A stretch of DNA of 13,240 bases, taken from positions 1-13,240 of the forward strand of contig QMUE01000012.1 of NCBI GenBank assembly GCA_003663535.1, in the 5' to 3' direction. The notes under the pieces are model-generated. The model was not told the origin of the DNA and did no database searches. It saw only the letters and a program-made list of their open reading frames with translations. The stretch's first letter is position 1, and the number at the start of each line of letters is the position of its first letter. This DNA is from Thermococci archaeon. Lineage in GTDB: Archaea > Methanobacteriota_B > Thermococci > Thermococcales > Thermococcaceae. Shown in pieces: positions 1-5,732 of the stretch. The translations under genes were made by a program, and so were the position numbers.

Positions 1-8
1 AGTAAAAT

Positions 9-83
9 GCCGGGATAGCCTAGAGGCGAGGCGGCGGACTGCAGATCCGCTTTACGGGGGTTCAAATCCCCCTCCCGGCTCCA
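9..83 (+). tRNA. tRNA-Cys (GCA)
   Basis: A complete cloverleaf can be drawn. The 7-bp acceptor stem pairs GCCGGGA (9-15) with TCCCGGC (73-79). The discriminator is U80, the usual cysteine identity base, and CCA is encoded at 81-83. The anticodon GCA lies at 41-43 after U40, and the T arm has GGGGG-TTCAAAT-CCCCC. No intron is visible. The 3' end is only 2 nt from the stop codon of the convergent threonine-synthase-like gene. The promoter would lie left of the window. Confidence 0.97.
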
Positions 84-85
84 GT

Positions 86-1132
86 TTAGAGGTTTTTTAG
101 ACCTGACCCAGTGAGAGGTATTAGAATTTTTGAACCCGTTTCAAAGTATCCCTCTTCTAAAAGGGACTTGAATGCACCATAGGCCGTTGCAGATGTGGGT
201 TCTACCAAAAACCCCATGGAAGTCAATTCTTTTAGGGCACTTTTTATCTCTCCATCGCCAACAGAAATACAAGTTCCTTCGGTCTCCTCTAGGATTTTGA
301 GCATCTGTTCTTTTCGGGGTGGCTCTGGAATTGCTATTCCCTCTGCAAGTTTGCTCTCTTCATGGCTTTTCTCACGTAAGCTCTCGTAACCTTTTCCCTG
401 AACAGCAATCATTTTGGGGATTTTGCTCTTTCCAAGGTTATTTAGCTCTTTGAATCCTTTGTAAAGGCCTAAAAATAGGCTTCCGCTACCTACAGGAGTT
501 ATGGCATAATCTACATTTCCAATTTGTTCATAAACTTCATATGCGGCTACTTTTGTTCCTTCAATGAAATAGGGATTGTACCAGTGGGAGATATACAGGC
601 CCTTCTCGAAGCTCACTGCTTTTTTATGTACTTCCATTCTTGAACCCTTTATTTCGTGGACTTCAGCTTCTAATCGCTTGAGAAGCTTTTTCTTTCCTTC
701 ACTTGTGTGGTCTGGAATGAAGAGGTGAGCTTTTATCCCTTCGTTTTTTGCAAATAGAGCCAAGCTTAGGGCCGCATTTCCAGAGGAATCCAGAGTTACT
801 TCATTTACTCCATTTTCTTTAAGTTTGGATATTGTTACGTAAGTTCCTCGGTCTTTAAAGGACCCGCTTGGCATGAGGTACTCAAGTTTGAAGAAAACTC
901 TAATGCCTTTTATTTCTCTTTCGACAATTGGAGTTATTGGAAGCCTTAAATTTGGTAGAAATTCTTCCTTTACAGGAATGAAATGAATGTATCGTCTCAC
1001 GTCTAAGTATTCTCTCTTAAGTGAGGAGTCAAAATCGTCTCTAAATTCTTTGACATAGTCCAAAACCCCTCCACAGTCACACATAATTTTGAAGTCTTTA
1101 TGCATCTTTCCACATTTCTGGCATCTTAACAT
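86..1132 (-). CDS. thrC: Threonine synthase-like PLP enzyme with N-terminal zinc ribbon
   Basis: This 348-aa protein is a fold-type II PLP enzyme, most likely threonine synthase (O-phosphohomoserine to threonine plus phosphate, cytosolic). Residues 1-20 form a zinc ribbon (C4, C7, C18, C20) that is common at the N-terminus of archaeal ThrC proteins. The PLP lysine is K93 in SGSFKDRG. SSGNAA (116-121) and the glycine-rich phosphate loop GSGS (215-218) follow, and TGSG is at 341-344. The ATG at 1130-1132 is supported by a GGTGAT ribosome site at 1137-1142. At 348 aa it is somewhat shorter than many ThrC proteins (about 390-400 aa), so a relative such as threonine dehydratase or cysteate synthase is possible, but the zinc ribbon favours ThrC. 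It is divergent from the phosphorylase gene and convergent with tRNA-Cys. Confidence 0.85.
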   Translation of the reverse strand: MLRCQKCGKMHKDFKIMCDCGGVLDYVKEFRDDFDSSLKREYLDVRRYIHFIPVKEEFLPNLRLPITPIVEREIKGIRVFFKLEYLMPSGSFKDRGTYVTISKLKENGVNEVTLDSSGNAALSLALFAKNEGIKAHLFIPDHTSEGKKKLLKRLEAEVHEIKGSRMEVHKKAVSFEKGLYISHWYNPYFIEGTKVAAYEVYEQIGNVDYAITPVGSGSLFLGLYKGFKELNNLGKSKIPKMIAVQGKGYESLREKSHEESKLAEGIAIPEPPRKEQMLKILEETEGTCISVGDGEIKSALKELTSMGFLVEPTSATAYGAFKSLLEEGYFETGSKILIPLTGSGLKNL

Positions 1133-1202
1133 ACTATCACCCTCTTGTTATATGGGTTTCTTTTATATAGGTCTTTTCCAAAATAATTGCGGAGGTGGCG
1201 GT
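1133..1202. promoter_or_regulatory. Compact divergent promoter between thrC-like and udp-like genes
   Basis: Only 70 bp separate the two start codons. The AT-rich core CTTTTATATAG at 1160-1170 reads as a TATA box in both directions. For thrC it lies about 30 nt upstream of a start site near 1135. For the phosphorylase it would give a very short leader containing the ribosome site GGAGGTG at 1191-1197. A second TATA-like stretch, TTGTTATATGG (1145-1155), could serve the rightward gene instead. Confidence 0.55.
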
Positions 1203-2036
1203 ATGAAGAAGTTTATGCCTGCAGATAGACCTCAAACTGAGGAAGGGTATCAATATCATATAGCATGCAAACGTGGTGATGTTGCGAGATACGTGCTCCT
1301 TCCAGGTGACCCAGAGAGGGTTCCCAAGATAAGTGCACTTTGGAATGAAGCAAAAGAAATAGCTTTTCATAGAGAGTACAGAACTCACACGGGAAAATAC
1401 AAAAGGGTGCCGATAAGTGTTGTTTCAACAGGGATTGGAGGGCCATCAGCAGCAATAGCTATTGAAGAACTTGCAGCTATAGGGGCTGATACTTTCATTA
1501 GAGTAGGTTCTACCGGTGCAATTCAACCCGGAATTGAAATTGGCGATTTGATAATAGCAAAGGCAGCCGTGAGGCTTGAAGGAACATCGAAGCAGTACGT
1601 AAGGGTCGAATATCCCGCAAGTGCGGACATTGAGGTCACTTTGGCATTGATTGAAGCTGCTGAAACTTTAGGAGTTAAGTACCACGTAGGAATAACTGCC
1701 TCTACTGATAGCTTCTATGTGGGGCAAGCAAGGCCTGGATTAGAGGGTTACTTCCCAAGCTTTGCAAAGCACCTTATAGATGATCTGAGGCAAGCAAAGG
1801 TTACGAATTTTGAAATGGAGGCAGCAACGCTTTACACCTTAGCGAATATTTATGGACTTAGGGCAGGTTGTGTTTGTGCAGTTTTTGCTAATAGAATAAC
1901 CAATGAGTTTGGAAAGGTCGGAGAAAAAGAGGCCGCTTTAGTTGCAAGCGAAGCTGTTAAAATCCTTCACGAATGGGACGAAGAGAAAGAGAAAAAAGGC
2001 AAGAAGCATTGGTTTCCAAGTTTGAGGAGACTTTAA
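1203..2036 (+). CDS. udp: Uridine phosphorylase / NP-I nucleoside phosphorylase
   Basis: The 277-aa cytosolic protein belongs to the NP-I (PNP/UDP) family, which cleaves nucleosides with phosphate to a free base and ribose 1-phosphate in salvage. Visible family marks are the phosphate-loop segment LPGDPERV (about residues 32-39), VVSTGIGGPSAAIAIEEL, the core strand and loop RVGSTGAI, and FEMEAATLY near residue 200, whose Met-Glu pair contacts the ribose. The FANRITNEF segment and general resemblance favour uridine over purine specificity; this is inference. The start at ATG 1203 follows GGAGGTG at 1191-1197. Upstream in-frame starts overlap the divergent promoter and lack such a site. The region after the stop (about 2080-2120) has several T tracts that could end transcription. 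Confidence 0.88.
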   Translation: MKKFMPADRPQTEEGYQYHIACKRGDVARYVLLPGDPERVPKISALWNEAKEIAFHREYRTHTGKYKRVPISVVSTGIGGPSAAIAIEELAAIGADTFIRVGSTGAIQPGIEIGDLIIAKAAVRLEGTSKQYVRVEYPASADIEVTLALIEAAETLGVKYHVGITASTDSFYVGQARPGLEGYFPSFAKHLIDDLRQAKVTNFEMEAATLYTLANIYGLRAGCVCAVFANRITNEFGKVGEKEAALVASEAVKILHEWDEEKEKKGKKHWFPSLRRL

Positions 2037-2619
2037 TTATTTGGTTTATTTTAAATATTTACCTTCAGAAAGGGATTTTGGGTTTGCACTATTATTTTAG
2101 AAGTCTTGATTTTCTTTTCTAACTCTGCTCTTCAATTCAAGGATACAAGTTTCATGTTTTGAGTGATACAACTATTTCTTTTCCGGTTAGAGGTCCGTTT
2201 ATTGATTTTATGATAATTACTTTCATTTTTTCTAAATATCCCTGAACTCGTATTACTGTTGTAGCAAGCTCCTCAAGCCAAGATAAAATTGCTGGATGGA
2301 TATTGTTAAGAACATCAATATTGACAAAATAGAATGCAATTCTTCTTTTGTCTCCCTTAAAAGCTATAGCATTGCCCAATAATGTCATGATTTCTTCTTT
2401 TGAACTGTGTACATAAAAGGCCCTATCAAGGCCCAACACCGGGTTAATTACATTCCCTTTTTCTATTGTGGAACTAAAGAGGCTTATGTACTTAGTAGAT
2501 TCTACACGAACGTCATTAACTGGAATTTGTCCGATAACGTTGCCAACTCTCTTTCTTCCACCAGTTTTTATCTTCCCGTTGCTTGCAAGACTCCTTCCGA
2601 AAGGGGAGGTGGGTGGGTA

Positions 2620-2630
2620 AGGTTTAAATA
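2620..2630 (+). promoter_or_regulatory. TATA-box promoter inside the insertion
   Basis: AGGTTTAAATA is a good archaeal TATA box. It is 30-35 nt upstream of the first RNA hairpin region, predicting a start near 2650-2656. It lies inside the insertion, between the left-end hairpin and the RNA module, so the RNA could be transcribed independently. Confidence 0.55.
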
Positions 2631-2651
2631 CTCTGAAGGTAAACGATATAA

Positions 2652-2834
2652 CGACGACTTGGTAACAGCCGTAAGGCTGGACAGCCCGTAAGGGCTGGTG
2701 TGCAAAGTAGCCCCCGATTCCGGGAGGATAGGGGGTAGTGGCCGCGTGAACCGGCCAGTGAGAGTGAGGCTACCGGTAACGGGATGCTGAATGAACTCTC
2801 ACGAAGCTCCTTGCGTGAGCGAGGAGTAGTTCAC
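2652..2834 (+). ncRNA. Structured RNA resembling a TnpB omegaRNA
   Basis: A chain of hairpins, most capped by GNRA-type loops, can be folded by eye. They are 2666-2679 (CAGCC/GGCTG, loop GTAA); 2682-2697 (CAGCCC/GGGCTG, loop GTAA); 2711-2735 (CCCCC/GGGGG around a small GGGA-loop hairpin); 2739-2757 (TGGCCG/CGGCCA); a long-range pair of 2758-2765 (GTGAGAGT) with 2795-2802 (ACTCTCAC) that encloses 2773-2782 (CCG/CGG, loop GTAA); and 2807-2826 (CTCCTTGC/GCGAGGAG, loop GTGA). The GC content is far above the surroundings. The position at the right end of an IS605-like element matches omegaRNA, whose guide would begin after TTCAC, at about 2835. The start is inferred from the TATA box. Confidence 0.6.
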
Positions 2835-3107
2835 AACTAATATATCTTCTAAAATCCTAGTATCAAGACCTAATAGATCAAGCGTTGTCTTGAAGGTGTA
2901 AAATGTATCAAGATTATCATCAACGATGACTTTATACTCTCTCTTTTGCCCACTGAATAAGCATATAAAGCAACAAATCTGGATGGGTGAGGGAATTGTA
3001 CTCTATTAAAACTCCTTCGCCAAATCTAAGTTCTTCGAAGACCGCTTCCACTTCAGGCATAAAGAGAAAGGTTGGCATTTTTTCACCTCTAGTATTTAAA
3101 AACGATA

Positions 3108-3139
3108 ATTCGAAAATAAAAATATTCGAAAATAAAAAT
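3108..3139. repeat. Perfect tandem repeat, 2 x 16 bp
   Basis: ATTCGAAAATAAAAAT occurs twice head to tail (3108-3123 and 3124-3139), in the leader/promoter zone upstream of the DUF257 pseudogene. It may be a simple duplication or a regulator site. Confidence 0.9.
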
Positions 3140-3213
3140 TTTTCTTTAAAAGCGCCTGAATTTTGAGTGATAGTTTTTATATACAAAACTATTTCAGAAT
3201 CTCCTATAAAAAC

Positions 3214-3301
3214 TGGTGCGGGGGACGGGATTCGAACCCGCGTAGCCCTACGGCAACGGATCTTAAGTCCGTCCCCTTTGGCCAGGCTCGGGCACCCCCG
3301 C
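3214..3301 (-). tRNA. tRNA-Leu (UAA)
   Basis: Reading the minus strand, GCGGGGG at the 5' end (3295-3301) pairs with CCCCCGC (3218-3224). Discriminator A and encoded CCA (3214-3216) follow. The anticodon loop is CTTAAGA, giving anticodon UAA (plus-strand TTA at 3263-3265). A long class II variable arm is present, as leucine tRNAs require. A TATA-like element at 3326-3335 lies 25-34 nt upstream of the 5' end. T5 follows the 3' end on the minus strand. Confidence 0.96.
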
Positions 3302-3325
3302 TCATAAGTGAAAGAGCAAGGTTTG

Positions 3326-3373
3326 ATTAAAAAGCTTTCGGTATCAAGGATAAAAAAGGTAAAGCTTAAAAAG
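3326..3373. promoter_or_regulatory. Divergent promoters of tRNA-Leu and L40e
   Basis: ATTAAAAAGC (3326-3335), read on the minus strand as GCTTTTTAAT, is correctly spaced from the tRNA-Leu 5' end. GCTTAAAAAG (3364-3373) on the plus strand is preceded by the purine-rich bases of a BRE and would start transcription near 3397-3400, about 20 nt before the L40e ATG. Confidence 0.6.
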
Positions 3374-3417
3374 AAATGCTTGTAAGTGAACACAGTCAAG
3401 ATCATGGAGGGATTAAA

Positions 3418-3576
3418 ATGGCGAGGTTTCCTGAAGCTGAGGCAAGAATATTTAAAAAGTATATATGCATGAGATGTGGCGCTACTAACCCTTGGAAAGC
3501 AGAGAAGTGTAGGAAGTGCGGTTACAAAGGATTAAGAGCAAAAGCCAAAGAACCTAGAGGAGGAGCTGGACGTTAG
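3418..3576 (+). CDS. rpl40e: 50S ribosomal protein L40e
   Basis: This 52-aa basic protein has one zinc ribbon of the form CxxC-x10-CxxC (C17, C20, C31, C34) and the segments [18 protein letters not shown] and [10 protein letters not shown] typical of archaeal L40e (the eL40 family, fused to ubiquitin in eukaryotes). It is a component of the large ribosomal subunit. ATG 3418 is chosen because GGAGG sits at 3406-3410 and the family begins [10 protein letters not shown]. Earlier in-frame starts would only add a non-conserved tail. The 3' end lies 2 nt from the stop of the convergent PadR gene. Confidence 0.95.
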   Translation: MARFPEAEARIFKKYICMRCGATNPWKAEKCRKCGYKGLRAKAKEPRGGAGR

Positions 3577-3578
3577 CT

Positions 3579-3902
3579 TCATTTAAGCTTTTTTAAAAGC
3601 TCTTCCATAAATTTTATTCCTTCTTCAAGGAGTTTTTCTCCCTTGTCAGTGAGTTTGTAATATTTTCTTGAGGGCCTCCCAGTCCCGCTCTCTTGCCATT
3701 CTGAGGTGACATATCCACCGTGTTCGAGCTTATAAAGCACAACATAACTACTTACTGTGGCTGGTTCAAACCCAAAGCTTTCTCTAATTTTATTTTTAAG
3801 CTCATAAGCGTACATTGGTCGATCTTTTAAAAGTCTAAGAATGTACATCCACAGGACTTCTTTCGTTATTTTTTCTTTTAATCTTTCCATAGGGGTTGTC
3901 AT
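3579..3902 (-). CDS. PadR-family transcriptional regulator
   Basis: This 107-aa DNA-binding protein has the PadR winged helix. Residues about 13-35 (KEVLWMYILRLLKDRPMYAYELKNKI) form the first helices, ATVSSYVVLYKLEHGGYV is the recognition helix and wing start, and GTGRPSRKYYKLTDKGEKLLEE is the hallmark PadR wing. It ends in a basic and acidic helix and lacks the long C-terminal dimer domain of large PadR proteins. The start ATG (3900-3902) is preceded by AGGTGAT at 3908-3914; a GTG at 3909-3911 in the same frame overlaps this ribosome site and is less likely. It is divergent from the FUN14/flippase pair and could control that pair or itself. Confidence 0.88.
   Translation of the reverse strand: MTTPMERLKEKITKEVLWMYILRLLKDRPMYAYELKNKIRESFGFEPATVSSYVVLYKLEHGGYVTSEWQESGTGRPSRKYYKLTDKGEKLLEEGIKFMEELLKKLK
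3586..3601 (+). terminator. T-tract terminator for L40e, inside the PadR gene end
   Basis: The near palindrome AGCTTTT-TT-AAAAGCT gives a run of six T on the plus strand about 12 nt after the L40e stop codon. The same bases encode Lys/Leu codons at the C-terminus of the convergent PadR gene, so the two genes share this DNA. Confidence 0.45.
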
Positions 3903-4011
3903 TTGTATCACCTTTAATGGTGCATATTATTTGAGCTTAAAACTTTTTAGTTGTAGAAATATTTTAGCTTTCATAACATTTAAGCATTTTGTAATTAGCG
4001 AATCAAGACAC

Positions 4012-4023
4012 AAAAATATTTAA
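4012..4023 (+). promoter_or_regulatory. TATA box for the FUN14-flippase transcript
   Basis: AAAAATATTTAA lies about 36-47 nt upstream of the FUN14 ATG and predicts a start near 4045-4050. The intergenic region to the PadR gene (3903-4058) also holds an AAGTTTTAAG-type TATA element for the PadR direction near 3935-3948. Confidence 0.55.
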
Positions 4024-4058
4024 TCCAAAGTTTCTAAAAGGGTGAATGGTGAGGTGTC

Positions 4059-4358
4059 ATGAATTTTGACCTTAGTGGAGTAATGGGTGATATGAGTATC
4101 GGAGCCGCAGTGGGCTTTATAACCGGTTACGCGCTTAAAAAGTTCATAAAAATAGTGCTCACATTAGTAGGGGTTTATTTATTAAGTCTTTTTTGGTTTC
4201 AGCAGAAGGGAGTCATAACTATTAACACCGATGCACTCTTCAATCTTGCAGAAAGTGCGACTACATCAACTTTAACATTGGTGGATAAGGTAGTAGGGAT
4301 TCTTCCAGGTACTGGGGCCTTTGTCGCTGGGTTCTATCTTGGGTTCCGCAAAGGTTAA
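4059..4358 (+). CDS. FUN14-domain membrane protein
   Basis: This 99-aa membrane protein has glycine-rich helices. GAAVGFITGYALKKFIKI is followed by the hydrophobic segment VLTLVGVYLLSLFWFQQKG and ends in a glycine-rich helix, ILPGTGAFVAGFYLGFRKG. This is the FUN14 family layout; its role in archaea is unknown. ATG 4059 is preceded by GAGGTG (4051-4056) with unusually tight spacing. The ATG at 4046 is in another frame and stops early. The flippase gene starts 3 nt after the stop, so the two are probably co-transcribed and translationally coupled. Confidence 0.85.
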   Translation: MNFDLSGVMGDMSIGAAVGFITGYALKKFIKIVLTLVGVYLLSLFWFQQKGVITINTDALFNLAESATTSTLTLVDKVVGILPGTGAFVAGFYLGFRKG

Positions 4359-4361
4359 ATC

Positions 4362-5705
4362 TTGCTTTATTTACTTTCTTTTATGAGCTATGAGAAGAAA
4401 CTCATGGTGCGGCATTCTATAGCGAGTATAATTGCTCTTGCACTTTTCGGTGCTAGTAGGTTCATTTATAGCGCGGTTATTTCTCGGAGGTTTGGAGTAG
4501 AAGTGCTTGGTATAGCAAATTCTCTAATCTCTCAGGCCTTTTTGATTGCGATACCATTAAGCTTTTTTGCAGTTGCTTTGGGCAAGTATGCATCTGAGTT
4601 TTTGGCAAAGGGGGAGAATAGTAGAATAAGATCCATAGCCACATGGGGATTTTTATTTCCTTTTTTGGGAATACTCATAGCACCGTTTAATATTTATCTT
4701 GCTCTTTTGTCAACCCTGAGAGCATTTCAATTGACATTTAGAAGCTTTATTTATGGCCTCCACAGAGGAGAAGTATATGCTTATGCAATGATTTTGGCGT
4801 TTTTCTTCTTTCTCGGTGGTTTCATATCTGATAATTATTATCTTCCTTACATACTCCTTCTCTTAACTACCTCACTTTTTGCATTTTTTTATTTAGTTAA
4901 GAACGGACTATTTGGAAGACCAAAAGCTAGAGATTTTAAGCTTCTTGTGAATTATTCTTCTTTTGCATTTCTTGGAACTCTCTCTGGAGTTTTTTTAGTC
5001 CAAGGCCCTTATTTTTTGAGTGAAAAACTGGCCAGTCCAAGGGTTGCTGGCATTGTCTCGGCCTCTCTTTCCTCAGCTTTTTTGCTTACTTATCTTCCTC
5101 AGGTTTTCCAATCAGCGGTAATGCCACTTTATTCCTATAAATATGGGAAAGATGAAATGGATTATGTAAAAAGACTCGCCGAGACTTCTACGAGAATCCT
5201 CTCATTTTTTGTAGCCATTATAGTTTTTATTCTCATTCTCTTGGGAAGGGAGATCCTTTCAATAATTTTTGGGTTTAACCTTGGTAATGAATTTTACTTG
5301 GCCCTTATGGCAATTGAAACGTATATTGCCTATAATCCAAGCATAGTTGCTCTAAACTCAACAAAATACGTGAAATATGGAACTGTTGTGGCACTTTTTG
5401 GGGCGTTAGTTTCTTCTATTTTTTGGCTATTGTTGATAGCCCCATTTGGAGAATATGGAGCTGTTGGAGGTTTGTTCTCTGGCTACTTAACTATACTTAT
5501 TGGTACGGCACTTATTTCACGTAAAAAGCTTGGTGTTTCTTTTAGTTCTTATGTTCCTTTTGTGACCGCTCTTCTATTCCAAAGTTTGATCTTTATGTCG
5601 AAGATAGCTGTTTTAGCTGGATTCGGTGTATATTTAATACTTAGGAAAAATGAGATATGGGAGTCTTTGGAAGTTTTTAAATCCCTCTGGATTGGAAGGC
5701 AATAA
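4362..5705 (+). CDS. Polysaccharide-flippase family membrane protein (MATE/MOP superfamily)
   Basis: This 447-aa protein is almost entirely hydrophobic, with about 12 or more membrane helices. It opens with the motif region FGASRFIYSAVISRRFGVEVLGIANSL, typical of Wzx/MurJ-like lipid-linked sugar flippases and their archaeal relatives. Such proteins move lipid-linked glycans across the membrane; the substrate here is unknown. The start is uncertain. TTG 4362 is 3 nt after the FUN14 stop and has a weak AAAGGT site at 4350-4355, while ATG 4383 (MSYEKKL) has no visible ribosome site. The TAA at 5703-5705 is followed after about 30 bp by the tRNA-Arg attachment site, so this is the last chromosomal gene before the integrated element. 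Confidence 0.8.
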   Translation: MLYLLSFMSYEKKLMVRHSIASIIALALFGASRFIYSAVISRRFGVEVLGIANSLISQAFLIAIPLSFFAVALGKYASEFLAKGENSRIRSIATWGFLFPFLGILIAPFNIYLALLSTLRAFQLTFRSFIYGLHRGEVYAYAMILAFFFFLGGFISDNYYLPYILLLLTTSLFAFFYLVKNGLFGRPKARDFKLLVNYSSFAFLGTLSGVFLVQGPYFLSEKLASPRVAGIVSASLSSAFLLTYLPQVFQSAVMPLYSYKYGKDEMDYVKRLAETSTRILSFFVAIIVFILILLGREILSIIFGFNLGNEFYLALMAIETYIAYNPSIVALNSTKYVKYGTVVALFGALVSSIFWLLLIAPFGEYGAVGGLFSGYLTILIGTALISRKKLGVSFSSYVPFVTALLFQSLIFMSKIAVLAGFGVYLILRKNEIWESLEVFKSLWIGRQ

Positions 5706-5732
5706 AGGTTCTACATTGGAGAGTTCCTAGAA

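Larger units (their letters stand above)
2572..2834 (+). mobile_element. Non-autonomous IS200/IS605-like insertion carrying an omegaRNA-like module
   Basis: This GC-rich block splits the DUF257 pseudogene. Joining the flanks across it restores the protein, so it is an insertion. Near its left edge a hairpin (2591-2608, CTCC-TT-CC with GAAA loop and GGGGAG) is placed where IS200/IS605 elements have their left-end hairpin. Near its right edge an 8-bp hairpin (2807-2826, loop GTGA) is followed by TAGTTCAC, like the right ends of archaeal tnpB elements. No target duplication is evident, as expected for single-strand transposition. No tnpA or tnpB is present. The exact left junction is uncertain by a few bases, because TTC occurs both in the flank and in the end sequence. 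Confidence 0.7.
2152..3078 (-). pseudogene. DUF257-family protein gene, frameshifted and interrupted by an insertion
   Basis: Three pieces rebuild one DUF257-like protein, a Thermococcales family of unknown function. Piece 1 starts at ATG 3076-3078 (ribosome site AGAGGTG just upstream, MPTFLFMPEV) and runs to ...IQWAKERV, where it stops at about 2932. One nucleotide out of register, the reading continues as YKVIVDDNLDTFYTFKTTLDLLG to about 2835 (...EDILVV). Then comes ~260 bp of inserted DNA. From about 2571 the frame resumes (IKTGGRKRVGNVIGQIPV) and runs open to the TGA at 2152-2154. The shift lies in a short AG repeat (GAGAGAG), so loss of one AG unit is a simple cause. The intact protein would have been roughly 220 aa. 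Both lesions look inactivating. The family assignment is from memory; the continuity across the breaks is read directly. Confidence 0.85.

Noticed and set aside
2407..2691. 94-aa plus-strand open frame
   Set aside because: Its first half is antisense to well-preserved DUF257 codons and its end lies in the structured RNA. There is no ribosome site and the frame resembles no protein family known to me.
2932..3405. 157-aa minus-strand frame with a long N-terminal extension
   Set aside because: The extension runs antisense through tRNA-Leu regulatory DNA and across the tRNA itself. The ribosome site AGAGGTG places the start at 3078.
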